A program made the position numbers and the translations under genes. Positions 17,531 to 25,310 of a DNA stretch of 44,005 nt are shown here, one piece after another. The notes beneath the pieces are model-generated. The model was given only the letters and a program-made list of their open reading frames with translations, was not told the DNA's origin and did no database searches. The DNA comes from Microbacterium sp. B35-30 (GTDB lineage Bacteria > Actinomycetota > Actinomycetes > Actinomycetales > Microbacteriaceae), in contig NZ_MWLQ01000041.1 of the NCBI RefSeq assembly GCF_010634855.1, positions 1-44,005 of the forward strand, given 5' to 3'. The stretch's first letter is position 1; every line of letters begins with the position of its first letter.

Positions 17531-18994
17531 TCAGCCGTTGCCGCCCCCGTTGCCGCCGCCGTTGCCGTTGCCGTTCCCGCGCCCGCCGCTGCCGCCGCCG
17601 CCGCCGTTGTTGTTGCCCGGGCCGCTGTTGTCGTTGACGTCCCCGCCGCCTCCGGTGTCGGCCGGCGGCGGGTCGCCGGCCGGGGCCCGCTCAGCGGGCA
17701 CGCTGGCCGGCACCTCCTCGACCGGAGCCTCCTCCGTCGGCGCCGGCGGAGCCTCCTCCGTCGGTACGGGCGGAGCTTGCTCCTCCGCGGGCGGGGTCGA
17801 TGCGGGGTCGGCATCTGCGGACCAGCTGTTCGCCACCAGCACCGAGCCGAGCGCGAGTGCGAGCGCCAGCAGCGCCGCGACGACCACCCCGATCATCAGG
17901 GCACGGCGCGAGGCTCGCCCACGCTCGTCGGGCACGGCAGGGGCGACCGCTGCCGCCTCATCCGTCCCGGCCGAAGCTCCCGACGCGCGGGCGGCCACGC
18001 GCGCATCGCGGCGGAGCGCTCCGCGCTCGAGGGTGCCCGCAGAACCTGCGGCCAGCGCGCGCTGGGGAAAGACCTGGGTGGGATCGGCGACGGATATCGC
18101 GACAGGCGCCGTCGAGGGGTCGGCTGCTTGACGGGCGATGGTGTTCTCCATGGCAGCCAGGCGGGAGGCCGCCGTCACGACGTCGAGCGCGGCGGGTCGG
18201 TCGTCCGGGCGGATCGCCGTCATCCCGCGCAGCAGGCCCTGCCACGACGGGTGGAGCGACTCCGGGATCTCGGGCGCCGACGACAGCCGTGCCACCACCG
18301 TGCCGATGCCTTCGGCATCGCCGAACGGTCGTTCGCCGGTCAGCGCCTCGATGAGCAGGAGACCGAACGCGTAGATGTCGGCGGCCGGCGCCGGCGGCAC
18401 CCCGCGCGCCTGTTCCGGAGCGACGTACGCCATCGTGCCGACGATGACTCCCGGGGTGGTCACACGGGCCGAGTCCATCAAGTAGGCGATGCCGAAGTCC
18501 CCGAGCTTCGCGCGCCACTCCCATCCGGGCCGCGGCGACGACCACAGGAGCACATTCGAGGGTTTGATATCGCGATGCACGACCCCGTGCTCGTGCGCGA
18601 CGTGCAGGCCCTCCGCGATGTCGATCGCGATCGATGCGACGATCTTCGGATCGACGGGCCCCCGCGCGATGAGATCCCGCAGCGTGATGCCGTCGACGTG
18701 CTCCATGACGAGGTAGCTGGTCTCGCCCGTGCCGACGCGCGCATCGAACACGGTGACGAGGGAGTGGTGACTCAGAGAAGCGAGGAGGGTCGTCTCTGAC
18801 AGTGCACGTTCGACGGAGTCGATGCCGTCGGTGGGTTCGCGGAACACCTTCACTGCCACCGAGCGCTGGAGGTGGGTGTCTTCGGCGCGATAGACGCGCG
18901 CCATCCCGCCCTCGCCGATACGCTCATGCAGGACGTAGCGATCGTCCAAGATCTCGCCGGTGGACAACTCCGCCGACGCGCGCAGGTCTGTCAC
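17531..18994 (-). CDS. Transmembrane Ser/Thr protein kinase (PknB-like, no PASTA)
   Basis: An N-terminal Hanks-type kinase domain (about 20-280). It has the glycine loop I-G-E-G-G-M-A-R-V-Y, catalytic Lys49 in V-A-V-K-V-F, the H-R-D-I-K-P-S-N loop (about 139-146), D-F-G and V-A-P-E-Q. A linker is followed by one transmembrane helix (about 365-390). The outside tail is about 95 residues of Pro/Glu/Ala-rich sequence ending in a Gly/Asn repeat, with no PASTA repeats. The GTG at 18994 is preferred over a GTG at 19006 because GGAGGAG lies between them. The 3' end converges on the HNH gene with only 9 bases between stops. The signal sensed is unknown. Confidence 0.9.
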   Translation of the reverse strand: MTDLRASAELSTGEILDDRYVLHERIGEGGMARVYRAEDTHLQRSVAVKVFREPTDGIDSVERALSETTLLASLSHHSLVTVFDARVGTGETSYLVMEHVDGITLRDLIARGPVDPKIVASIAIDIAEGLHVAHEHGVVHRDIKPSNVLLWSSPRPGWEWRAKLGDFGIAYLMDSARVTTPGVIVGTMAYVAPEQARGVPPAPAADIYAFGLLLIEALTGERPFGDAEGIGTVVARLSSAPEIPESLHPSWQGLLRGMTAIRPDDRPAALDVVTAASRLAAMENTIARQAADPSTAPVAISVADPTQVFPQRALAAGSAGTLERGALRRDARVAARASGASAGTDEAAAVAPAVPDERGRASRRALMIGVVVAALLALALALGSVLVANSWSADADPASTPPAEEQAPPVPTEEAPPAPTEEAPVEEVPASVPAERAPAGDPPPADTGGGGDVNDNSGPGNNNGGGGGSGGRGNGNGNGGGNGGGNG

Positions 18995-19115
18995 GTCTCC
19001 TCCCACCTGGCGTCCGCACCCCTCCGGCGCAACCCCAGGCCCAGAATCACGTTAGACAGCGCGCCTGATTGTCCCCACACCCTTGACTCTTGCGCGAGCG
19101 CGTGCAATGCACGAC

Positions 19116-19152
19116 GAGGCCGCCGACGTCATCCCCAGACGTCGACGGCCTC
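19116..19152 (-). terminator. Terminator hairpin downstream of the fasciclin gene
   Basis: GAGGCCGCCGACGTC (19116-19130) and GACGTCGACGGCCTC (19138-19152) form a 15-bp stem with one mismatch and a 7-base loop. It lies about 33 bases past the fasciclin stop and upstream of the kinase gene on the same strand. A second short hairpin, GCCGGC-CGAA-GCCGGC, sits at 19164-19179. Confidence 0.7.
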
Positions 19153-19184
19153 ACCGCCCCCCTGCCGGCCGAAGCCGGCGGCGG

Positions 19185-19847
19185 TCACTGTGCCGGAGGC
19201 ATCAGGACCGAGTCGATGAGATACACGGTGGCGTTGGCGGTCTGCACGCCGCCGCAGATCACGCTGGCGTCGTTGACCATCCACTCGTCTCCGCTTCCGG
19301 TCACCTCGAGATCGGAGCCCTGCACGGTGGTGTGCATGCCGGCGATGTCGGCAGGCTCGATCTGGCCGGGAACCACGTGGTACGTCAGGATCGACGTCAG
19401 CGTCGCCGTGTCGGTCTTCAGCGCCTCGATGGTCGCCGGGTCGAGGGCCGCGAACGCCTCGTCCACCGGGGCGAAGACGGTGAACTCGTCGCCGTTGAGG
19501 GTGTCGACGAGGTCGACCTCAGGGTTGAGCTGGCCGCTCACGGCGGCGGTGAGCGTGGTCAGCATCGGATTGTTGGATGCCGCGACCGCGACCGGATCGG
19601 CCGACATGCCCTCGATCGAGCCGTCGCCGTCCGGAACGGCCTCCGCATAGGCGGCGCAGCCGGGGCCGACGAGGTTCGCGGCGGGGTCGGCGGCCATCGG
19701 CTCCTCGCTCGCCTCCATGGCCGGTGTGGAGGGTTCTGCCGACGGCTCGGCGGCCGAGCCGCCCATCGAGCATGCCGACAGTGCGAAGGACGCGGCGACG
19801 GCGAGAGCGAGCCCGGCCGAAAGGCGCTTCCGGGTGATGCGAGACAT
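19185..19847 (-). CDS. Fasciclin-domain lipoprotein (MPT70/MPT83-like)
   Basis: 220 residues with a lipoprotein signal ending L-S-A-C (Cys26) and an Ala/Glu/Pro linker, then one fasciclin domain. Conserved blocks are N-P-M-L-T-T-L-T-A-A-V, F-T-V-F-A-P-V-D-E-A-F, L-T-Y-H-V-V-P-G and V-N-D-A-S-V-I-C-G-G-V-Q-T-A-N-A-T-V-Y. The block G-P-G-C-A-A-Y before the domain matches mycobacterial MPB70/MPT83. These are secreted or lipid-anchored adhesin-like proteins under SigK. GAGGAGGAAG lies before the ATG at 19847. A SigK-type promoter is at 19932-19960 on this strand. It diverges from dipZ. Confidence 0.92.
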   Translation of the reverse strand: MSRITRKRLSAGLALAVAASFALSACSMGGSAAEPSAEPSTPAMEASEEPMAADPAANLVGPGCAAYAEAVPDGDGSIEGMSADPVAVAASNNPMLTTLTAAVSGQLNPEVDLVDTLNGDEFTVFAPVDEAFAALDPATIEALKTDTATLTSILTYHVVPGQIEPADIAGMHTTVQGSDLEVTGSGDEWMVNDASVICGGVQTANATVYLIDSVLMPPAQ

Positions 19848-19931
19848 TGTCTTCCTCCTCCATGCGGTCGTGCGACCGCGGTCTGGTGGCCCCCGGTGCG
19901 GGGAGCGTGCCGCAGGAGCGGCTACACGGAC

Positions 19932-19960
19932 TGTTCGGAGGGCTCCCCGGAACGGATTGG
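19932..19960 (-). promoter_or_regulatory. SigK-type promoter for the fasciclin gene
   Basis: On the minus strand, CCAATCC (19960-19954), 16 bases, then CGAACA (19937-19932). It is the exact counterpart of the divergent dipZ promoter, including the preceding CGT and following G. The resulting leader is about 80 bases. It resembles the CCATCC...CCGAAT type SigK promoter reported in mycobacteria. Confidence 0.8.
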
Positions 19961-20011
19961 ACGACATGCGGATGCCGCTGCCTGGGCTCACGGCACCCGT
20001 TGTCAGTCCGT

Positions 20012-20040
20012 CCAATCCGAAGCGGCCTGTGGAGCGAACA
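20012..20040 (+). promoter_or_regulatory. SigK-type promoter for dipZ-sigK-rskA
   Basis: CCAATCC (20012-20018), 16 bases, then CGAACA (20035-20040), 23 bases before the dipZ ATG. The 11-bp word CGTCCAATCCG recurs as a perfect inverted copy at 19953-19963 for the divergent gene. Since sigK lies downstream, this predicts autoregulation. Confidence 0.8.
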
Positions 20041-20063
20041 ACCGTCGACACCAAGGGGGATTC

Positions 20064-21794
20064 ATGGAGCTCGTCATCATCGGTCTGCTCGGCGGGCTCA
20101 TCACGGGGATCTCGCCGTGCATCCTGCCGGTGCTGCCGGTCATCTTCCTGACCGGCGGCGCGCAGTCCGCCCGTTTCGCCTCCGAGGCGGGCGACGGGCC
20201 GGCCCCGGCGTCGCGCTGGCGGCCGTACCTCGTCATCGCGGGGCTCGTCACCAGTTTCACGCTGGTCACTCTGCTGGGCTCGCTTCTGCTGGGTGCGCTC
20301 GGCCTGCCGCAGGACGTGCTGCGCTGGGCGGGGATCGCGGTGCTCGTCCTGATCGGCATCGGCCTGCTCGTGCCGGGATTCGAGCGGGTGCTCGAGAAGC
20401 CCTTCCAGCGGCTCGCCCGTCGCTCCGAAGTGCAGAACTCCGGGAGCGGGTACGGTGTCGGGCTGGCCCTCGGCACGGTCTTCGTGCCGTGCGCGGGACC
20501 GGTGCTGGCGGCGATCATCGTGGCCGGCTCGACCGGCCGCATCGACGTCGGCACAGTGGTGCTGACGCTCTCCTTCGCTGTCGGCGTCGCGATCCCGCTG
20601 CTGTTCTTCGCGCTGGCGGGTCGTGGCCTGGTCGAGCGCATCCGCGCGTTCCGCACGCACGAGCGGGGCCTGCGGATCGCCGCCGGCGTGGCGATGCTCG
20701 CGCTCGCGGTCGGGCTCGTCTTCAACGTGCCGCAGCTGCTCCAACGGCTCGTGCCGGACTACACGGCTGACATCCAGCGGCAGCTCACCGACAACCCCGA
20801 TGCGCGCCGGGCGCTCGATCTCGGCGGGCTGGTGACGGATGAGAACCGCGAGCTCGACCAGTGCACCAACGGCGCGGCCGAACTGGAGTCCTGCGGGACG
20901 GCGCCGAGCATCCGGGGCATCGACGCGTGGCTGAACACGCCGGACGGCGCGCCGATCGCCCTCGACGACCTGCAGGGCGAGGTCGTGCTCATCGACTTCT
21001 GGGCGTACTCGTGCATCAACTGCCAGCGCAGCATCCCGCACGTCGTGGCGTGGGACGCGGCCTATCGAGAGGCGGGACTGCAGGTGATCGGCATCCACTC
21101 TCCCGAGTACGCCTTCGAGAAAGACGCCGCCAATGTCGCCGCAGGGGCGCGCGACTTCGGCATCACGTATCCGGTGGCTCTCGACAACAGCCTGTCGACG
21201 TGGACGAACTACCGGAACCGCTACTGGCCCGCCCACTACCTGATCGACGCCACCGGCACCGTGCGGCACATTTCGCTCGGCGAGGGCAGCTACGCCGCGA
21301 CCGAGAAGCTGATCCGAGAGCTGCTGCAGGATGCCGAGCCCGACGTGGCGCTGCCGGGTCCGACCGACATCGCCGATGACACGCCGGATGCCGGCACCCG
21401 CACGCGAGAGACGTTCCTCGGGTCGGCGAAGGACGTCAACCACGGCGGTGACTCGCCGTACCGCGCAGGCGAGGCCGAGTACCGGCTGCCTGCCGAGCAG
21501 CCCGCGGATTCGTTCGCCCTCGATGGCTCCTGGCGCGTCGAGACGCAGTACGCCACGCCCACCACAGCCGCGGGTGGCGGCATCCGTCTGCAGTTCCATG
21601 CGGATGAGGTGCGGATGGTGCTGGCCGGCGAAGGCGAGGTGCGCGTACGGCTCGACGGCGGCCCAGAGCAGACGCTGGCGGTGTCGGGAACGCCTCGGTC
21701 GTACGCCGTCGCGGAAGGCGCGGTCGGGTCCGCCCAGGTGCTCGACGTGATCGTGTCGCCGGGCGTCGAAGTGTACTCGTTCACCTTCGGGTGA
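20064..21794 (+). CDS. dipZ: DipZ-like CcdA-thioredoxin membrane fusion
   Basis: 576 residues. The N-terminal part (1-240) is a CcdA/DsbD-type membrane domain with six hydrophobic segments. Its cysteine pair lies in I-S-P-C-I-L-P-V-L-P (Cys19) and V-P-C-A-G-P-V (about residue 144). The middle part (about 285-430) is a TlpA/thioredoxin-like domain with active site W-A-Y-S-C-I-N-C-Q (Cys317, Cys320). The C-terminal 130 residues form a beta-rich domain as in mycobacterial DipZ. It carries reducing power across the membrane for extracytoplasmic thiols. AAGGGGGA precedes the ATG at 20064. It heads an operon with the sigma factor and anti-sigma factor, and its promoter matches that of the fasciclin gene. 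Confidence 0.92.
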   Translation: MELVIIGLLGGLITGISPCILPVLPVIFLTGGAQSARFASEAGDGPAPASRWRPYLVIAGLVTSFTLVTLLGSLLLGALGLPQDVLRWAGIAVLVLIGIGLLVPGFERVLEKPFQRLARRSEVQNSGSGYGVGLALGTVFVPCAGPVLAAIIVAGSTGRIDVGTVVLTLSFAVGVAIPLLFFALAGRGLVERIRAFRTHERGLRIAAGVAMLALAVGLVFNVPQLLQRLVPDYTADIQRQLTDNPDARRALDLGGLVTDENRELDQCTNGAAELESCGTAPSIRGIDAWLNTPDGAPIALDDLQGEVVLIDFWAYSCINCQRSIPHVVAWDAAYREAGLQVIGIHSPEYAFEKDAANVAAGARDFGITYPVALDNSLSTWTNYRNRYWPAHYLIDATGTVRHISLGEGSYAATEKLIRELLQDAEPDVALPGPTDIADDTPDAGTRTRETFLGSAKDVNHGGDSPYRAGEAEYRLPAEQPADSFALDGSWRVETQYATPTTAAGGGIRLQFHADEVRMVLAGEGEVRVRLDGGPEQTLAVSGTPRSYAVAEGAVGSAQVLDVIVSPGVEVYSFTFG

Positions 21795-21827
21795 GGCGAC
21801 GCCGGGGTGAAGGAGGGCGGGTAGGGC

Positions 21828-22430
21828 ATGCTGGTGGACATGGTGATCGATGGGATCGACGTGCCGGAGGACGGCACGGAGCCCGTTGATCGCATCGGAG
21901 AGCTGCTGCAGCGCGTCGCCGTCGGAGACCAGGCGGCGTTCGCGCGGGTCTATGACCTCCTGTCGCCGCGCGTCTTCGGCCTCATCCTGCGAGTGCTCGT
22001 CAACCGGGCGCAGAGCGAAGAGGTGCTGCAGGAGGTGTTCCTCGAGGTGTGGCAATCCGCATCGCGGTTCGCTCCGAACAGAGGTCAGGGGAGATCGTGG
22101 GTCCTCACGATCGCGCACCGCCGGGCGGTGGACCGTGTGCGGGCCTCGCAGTCGAGCGCGGATCGAGACGTGCGAGCCGGATTCCGCGATCTCGGGGTGG
22201 CCCACGACGAGGTGGCGGAGCAGGTCGAGCTGCGCATCGAGGGGGAGCGGGTGGCGACGGCGCTGTCGGCACTGCCCGACGCCCAGAAGGAAGCGCTGAC
22301 CCTCGCGTATTACGGGGGTTACAGTCAGAGCGAGATCGCGGCCCTGGTGGGAGCGCCGTTGGGGACGATCAAGACGAGGATGCGGGACGGACTGTCCCGC
22401 CTGAGAGCGGAGATGGGGGTGACCGCGTGA
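21828..22430 (+). CDS. sigK: ECF sigma factor, SigK-type
   Basis: A 200-residue sigma factor with only regions 2 and 4. Region 2 includes A-F-A-R-V-Y-D-L-L-S-P-R-V-F-G and E-E-V-L-Q-E-V-F-L-E-V-W. Region 4 is L-P-D-A-Q-K-E-A-L-T-L-A-Y-Y-G-G-Y-S-Q-S-E-I-A with the recognition helix G-T-I-K-T-R-M-R-D-G-L. The neighbours (DipZ and a divergent fasciclin lipoprotein upstream, anti-sigma downstream) match the mycobacterial sigK locus. It most likely reads the paired CCAATCC...CGAACA promoters. The ATG at 21828 has AGGAGG 11 bases upstream; an ATG at 21840 is the alternative. Confidence 0.92.
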   Translation: MLVDMVIDGIDVPEDGTEPVDRIGELLQRVAVGDQAAFARVYDLLSPRVFGLILRVLVNRAQSEEVLQEVFLEVWQSASRFAPNRGQGRSWVLTIAHRRAVDRVRASQSSADRDVRAGFRDLGVAHDEVAEQVELRIEGERVATALSALPDAQKEALTLAYYGGYSQSEIAALVGAPLGTIKTRMRDGLSRLRAEMGVTA

Positions 22431-23239
22431 TGGACGAGGAGGAGTTCGCCGAGCTCGCCGCCGGCGCTGCGCTGAACGCGCTGTCACCCGCCGACCGGGA
22501 GGCGTTCGAGGCCGCCCGGCGCCGGCACCCCGAGTGGCAGCACCTGGTGGACGCGGATGCCGCGACCGCCGCCGCCCTCGCGGACACCGTCTCGGACGCG
22601 CTGCCCCCGCTGACCCTGCGCTCGACCCTGCTCGCGCGTGTCGCGGCGACCCCGCAGTTGCCGACGATGGACGCGTCCGCAGCGGCGGCCGCCGAACCGG
22701 TCGAAGCGTGGTCGGACAGCGACGAGCAGCCGGCGGCCGAGCCGCCGCCCGCGACGGCCGTCATCCAGGCGGTGTCTCGGCAGCGCTGGACCCGCGGAAT
22801 CCTCGGGCTGGCCGCATCGCTGGTGCTGCTCGTCGCCCTTGGGCTCGGCGCCGCCACGCTCAACGACTACCTGAACCGCTCGGCAGAGGTCGTCGCGCTC
22901 GAGCAGATCGAGGATGCCCCCGACGCCCAGTCGGCCACGGTCGAGGTCACCGACGGCGGCACGGCGACGGCGCACTGGTCGGAGTCCGTCGGCAAGGTCG
23001 TGCTGGTGTCCCAGGGGCTTCCGCGGATCGCCGACGACGAGAGCTTCGAGCTGTGGTTCGTGCGTGGCGACGATGCGGTCTCGGCAGGCACCTTCGAGTC
23101 CGCGGACGGCCAGGCGACGGCGTTGCTCGACGGTGAGGTGGAACCGGGCGACGTGATCGCGGTGACGATCGAGCCGCAGGGCGGCTCGCCCACCGGGGAG
23201 CCGTCGTCCGAACCCATCGTGATCATCCCCACCGCCTGA
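22430..23239 (+). CDS. rskA: Anti-sigma factor, RskA-type
   Basis: 269 residues. The cytoplasmic N-terminus (about 1-75) has E-F-A-E-L-A-A-G-A-A-L-N-A-L-S-P-A-D-R-E-A-F, typical of the RskA sigma-binding helices, without the H-C-C zinc motif. An Ala/Pro-rich linker leads to one transmembrane helix (about 123-143). The outer domain has the RskA-C block with S-V-G-K-V-V-L-V-S-Q-G-L-P and E-L-W-F-V-R-G-D. It holds the sigma factor at the membrane until regulated proteolysis frees it. The ATG overlaps the sigma factor stop (TGATG), which keeps the two in balance. Confidence 0.92.
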   Translation: MDEEEFAELAAGAALNALSPADREAFEAARRRHPEWQHLVDADAATAAALADTVSDALPPLTLRSTLLARVAATPQLPTMDASAAAAAEPVEAWSDSDEQPAAEPPPATAVIQAVSRQRWTRGILGLAASLVLLVALGLGAATLNDYLNRSAEVVALEQIEDAPDAQSATVEVTDGGTATAHWSESVGKVVLVSQGLPRIADDESFELWFVRGDDAVSAGTFESADGQATALLDGEVEPGDVIAVTIEPQGGSPTGEPSSEPIVIIPTA

Positions 23240-23276
23240 ATCCTGCCGACGGACTGGTGCGACAGGGCGATCCGGG

Positions 23277-23282
23277 TAGCGT
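23277..23282 (+). promoter_or_regulatory. -10 element for the leaderless AraC-type gene
   Basis: TAGCGT, 7 bases, then GTG at 23290. The identical hexamer and spacing precede the VOC gene 483 bases downstream. Confidence 0.55.
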
Positions 23283-23289
23283 GAAACCC

Positions 23290-23697
23290 GTGGTTTCCGC
23301 CGTGCAGACGACCCAGACGCTCGCTCACCTCCGGCGTGCGCGCGATCTCATCGACCGTGAGTACGCGCAGCCCCTCGACGTGCCGACGATGGCGACGAAG
23401 GCGCTGATGTCGCCGGCGCATTTCTCGCGGGAGTTCAAGGCCGCCTACGGCGAGACCCCGTACGCGTATCTCATGACCCGGCGCATCGAGCGCGCCATGG
23501 CGCTGCTGCGCGAGGGCACGTCGGTGACGGATGCCTGCACCGCCGTCGGCGCGACCTCGCTCGGCTCATTCAGCTCGACGTTCACCGAGATCGTGGGGGA
23601 GACCCCGAGCTCGTACCGGTCCCGGCCGCATGACGCGGCCGAGGCGATGCCGCTGTGCGTCGCGAAGATCCTCACGCGCCCGACCCGGTACGCCTGA
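23290..23697 (+). CDS. AraC-type helix-turn-helix regulator
   Basis: A short regulator of 135 residues made of one AraC DNA-binding domain. The first helix-turn-helix includes P-L-D-V-P-T-M-A-T-K-A-L-M-S-P-A-H-F-S-R-E-F-K. The second has S-V-T-D-A-C-T-A-V-G-A-T-S-L-G-S-F-S-S-T-F, ending at G-E-T-P-S-S-Y-R. No separate sensor domain is present, so activity may depend on level or partner. The GTG at 23290 is favoured by the -10 box 7 bases upstream; GTG codons at 23257 and 23281 are alternatives. The next gene, a VOC protein, has the same promoter style and is a likely target. Confidence 0.87.
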   Translation: MVSAVQTTQTLAHLRRARDLIDREYAQPLDVPTMATKALMSPAHFSREFKAAYGETPYAYLMTRRIERAMALLREGTSVTDACTAVGATSLGSFSSTFTEIVGETPSSYRSRPHDAAEAMPLCVAKILTRPTRYA

Positions 23698-23759
23698 CCG
23701 CTGTTCGACGGTCGTGCCAACTGAGCAGGATCGGAGAAGCGCGCGCCCAGGCGGGACCC

Positions 23760-23765
23760 TAGCGT
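23760..23765 (+). promoter_or_regulatory. -10 element for the leaderless VOC gene
   Basis: TAGCGT, 7 bases, then ATG at 23773. No Shine-Dalgarno is seen in the 7 bases. Confidence 0.55.
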
Positions 23766-23772
23766 GGCAGGC

Positions 23773-24180
23773 ATGACGAACATCGCGCTGGCATACAGCC
23801 CCATCACCGTCGACGATGTCGACGCCGCCATCCCGTTCTACCGCGACGGCCTCGGTCTCGAGGTCGTCAACGACGTCTCCTACGACGGTCACCGCTGGGT
23901 GAGCTTCGGCTTTCCCGGTCAGCCCGGTCTGTCGCTCGTCGTCTCGGACCCGACCGCGGGCCGGTCTCCCGACGACGGCGAGACGCTGAATCGCCTCATC
24001 GTGAAGGGATCGGGCCCTGGGCCCTACGTGTTCACCACCGGCGACCTCGACGCCACCTTCGAGCAGCTGCGCGCCTTCGGCGCCGAGGTGCTGCAGGAGC
24101 CCAAGGGGCAGGACTGGGGACCGCGCGACTGCGCATTCCGCGACCCTGCCGGCAACCACATCCGCATCAACCAGGTCTGA
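23773..24180 (+). CDS. VOC-superfamily (glyoxalase/bleomycin-resistance fold) protein
   Basis: A 135-residue protein with two beta-alpha-beta-beta-beta repeats. The first has T-V-D-D-V-D-A-A-I-P-F-Y-R-D-G-L-G-L-E-V-V and W-V-S-F-G-F-P. The second has F-T-T-G-D-L-D-A-T-F-E-Q-L-R-A-F-G-A-E-V and ends with F-R-D-P-A-G-N-H-I-R-I-N-Q. The pattern is that of VOC enzymes acting on small molecules with a metal, often in detoxification. It follows the AraC-type gene by 75 bases, as in many regulator-VOC pairs. The substrate is unknown. Confidence 0.88.
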   Translation: MTNIALAYSPITVDDVDAAIPFYRDGLGLEVVNDVSYDGHRWVSFGFPGQPGLSLVVSDPTAGRSPDDGETLNRLIVKGSGPGPYVFTTGDLDATFEQLRAFGAEVLQEPKGQDWGPRDCAFRDPAGNHIRINQV

Positions 24181-24249
24181 GCGGACGGGCATTATGTGCC
24201 TGCCCTGGGCGGCTGCGCGCGAGCGGGAGCCCGTGCTCGTGGCGGCGAG

Positions 24250-24255
24250 TAGCCT
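24250..24255 (+). promoter_or_regulatory. -10 element for the leaderless hypothetical gene
   Basis: TAGCCT, 7 bases, then ATG at 24263. Confidence 0.5.
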
Positions 24256-24262
24256 GGACGGG

Positions 24263-24901
24263 ATGAGCGATTCGTCCAGGGAGTTCCACAAGCCCGTCCG
24301 ACGACCGGCGGAGCTCTTCGACCGTGTGTTCGCGGCCGAGGATCCGGCGGAGGTCTCGCGCGTCGCGCACACGACTGCGCACGCCCTGCTGGCGCGGGTG
24401 CGCGCCGACCCCGACGGCGACGTCGTCGACCGGCTCGTCGCGTTCACCGACGAGCACGGCATCGACGACCTCGCCGAACTGTGGTCGCGCTCGCCGGCGA
24501 AGACGCTCCCCGGAGCGCTGTGGCGGCTGTACCTCGTGCAGCTCATGATCCACGACGACCCGCGCACGGCCGCGCTCCTGTACGAGCGCGGCCGTGCCGA
24601 GCTCGCGTCCGCCGACGACGTCGTCGCCGGCGCGCCCTCACCCGCCGGCCCCGACGAGCTCGTCGCCCTGGTCGACACGATCCTGCGCGGTCTGTTCGAG
24701 GGCGACTTCGCCGTCGCGCTCGACCGCGCCGCCGCGTTCTGCCGCGTGCAGGCGTCGGGCGCGACGCATGTCGCCGACGACTACGAGGCGACCGAGCCTG
24801 ATCGCGCATCGGCGTTCACCACGCGCGCCCTGCGGCTGTCGGACTACGCCGCCGACCTGACAGCCTGCGCCGCGCTGTGGCGCCGCGCAGCGCTCACCTG
24901 A
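24263..24901 (+). CDS. Conserved-looking helical protein of unknown function
   Basis: A 212-residue protein, acidic and Ala-rich, predicted mostly helical. Features seen: an N-terminal polar segment R-E-F-H-K-P-V-R-R-P-A-E-L-F-D-R-V-F, a run W-S-R-S-P-A-K-T-L-P-G-A-L-W-R-L-Y-L-V-Q, and one cysteine in A-A-F-C-R-V-Q-A. Near the end come a D-Y-E-A-T-E-P segment, A-F-T-T-R-A-L-R-L-S-D-Y-A and a Leu/Ala-rich helix. There is no signal peptide or membrane segment. Codon use matches the neighbours. A leaderless promoter and the absence of frame breaks support a real gene. I do not recognise the family. A tandem repeat array begins 8 bases after the stop. Confidence 0.75.
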   Translation: MSDSSREFHKPVRRPAELFDRVFAAEDPAEVSRVAHTTAHALLARVRADPDGDVVDRLVAFTDEHGIDDLAELWSRSPAKTLPGALWRLYLVQLMIHDDPRTAALLYERGRAELASADDVVAGAPSPAGPDELVALVDTILRGLFEGDFAVALDRAAAFCRVQASGATHVADDYEATEPDRASAFTTRALRLSDYAADLTACAALWRRAALT

Positions 24902-24908
24902 CGCGGTA

Positions 24909-25195
24909 CAGAACGCCTCGGTGCTGATGCCGCTGCGCGGGAGAGGCGTTCCGCATCGCTCGGCGCTGCGCATCGCCCTGGGTATGGAAGTGCCGGGCCG
25001 CAGAACGCCTCGGTGCTGATGCCGCTGCGCGGGAGAGGCGTTCCGCATCGCTCGGCGCTGCGCATCGCCCTGGGTATGGAAGTGCCGGGCCGCAGGACGC
25101 CTCGGTGCTGATGCCGCTGCGCGGGAGAGGCGTTCCGCATCGCTCGGCGCTGCGCATCGCCCTGGGTATGGAAGTGCCGGGCCGCAGAACGCCTC
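24909..25195. repeat. 92-bp tandem repeat, three copies plus a stub
   Basis: Units start at 24909, 25001 and 25093, with an 11-base stub from 25185. Units 1 and 2 are identical; unit 3 differs by a single A to G (CAGGACG). Each unit has a 9-bp inverted repeat, GAACGCCTC/GAGGCGTTC (24911-24919 with 24943-24951 in unit 1), and the change in unit 3 keeps a G-U pair in RNA. The period is not a multiple of three, so it is not a protein repeat. Confidence 0.95.
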
Positions 25196-25298
25196 TCGGC
25201 GCGAGGCCGCTCGGAGCGGCAGAAGATGGAGCCCGGGGTTACTGCGGCCCGGCTGATCCAGTGTAACGGAGGAGACCGGCGTGGCATTCCCCGCGCTC

Positions 25299-25304
25299 TA
25301 AGCT
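25299..25304 (+). promoter_or_regulatory. -10 element for the aminotransferase gene
   Basis: TAAGCT, 6 bases, then ATG at 25311. Consistent with a leaderless mRNA. Confidence 0.5.
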
Positions 25305-25310
25305 CGGGGC

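Larger units (their letters stand above)
24902..25310. other. Intergenic region with tandem repeat array
   Basis: 409 bases with no convincing gene. Most of it (24909-25195) is a 92-bp tandem repeat listed separately. The rest is GC-rich, with a short hairpin GCCTC-TCGGCGC-GAGGC after the array and the promoter of the aminotransferase gene at its right end. Minus-strand frames through it show repeated peptides only because the DNA repeats. Confidence 0.75.

Noticed and set aside
24909..25195. CRISPR array
   Set aside because: The 92-bp units are contiguous and identical throughout. There is no alternation of short repeats with variable spacers and no cas gene is present.
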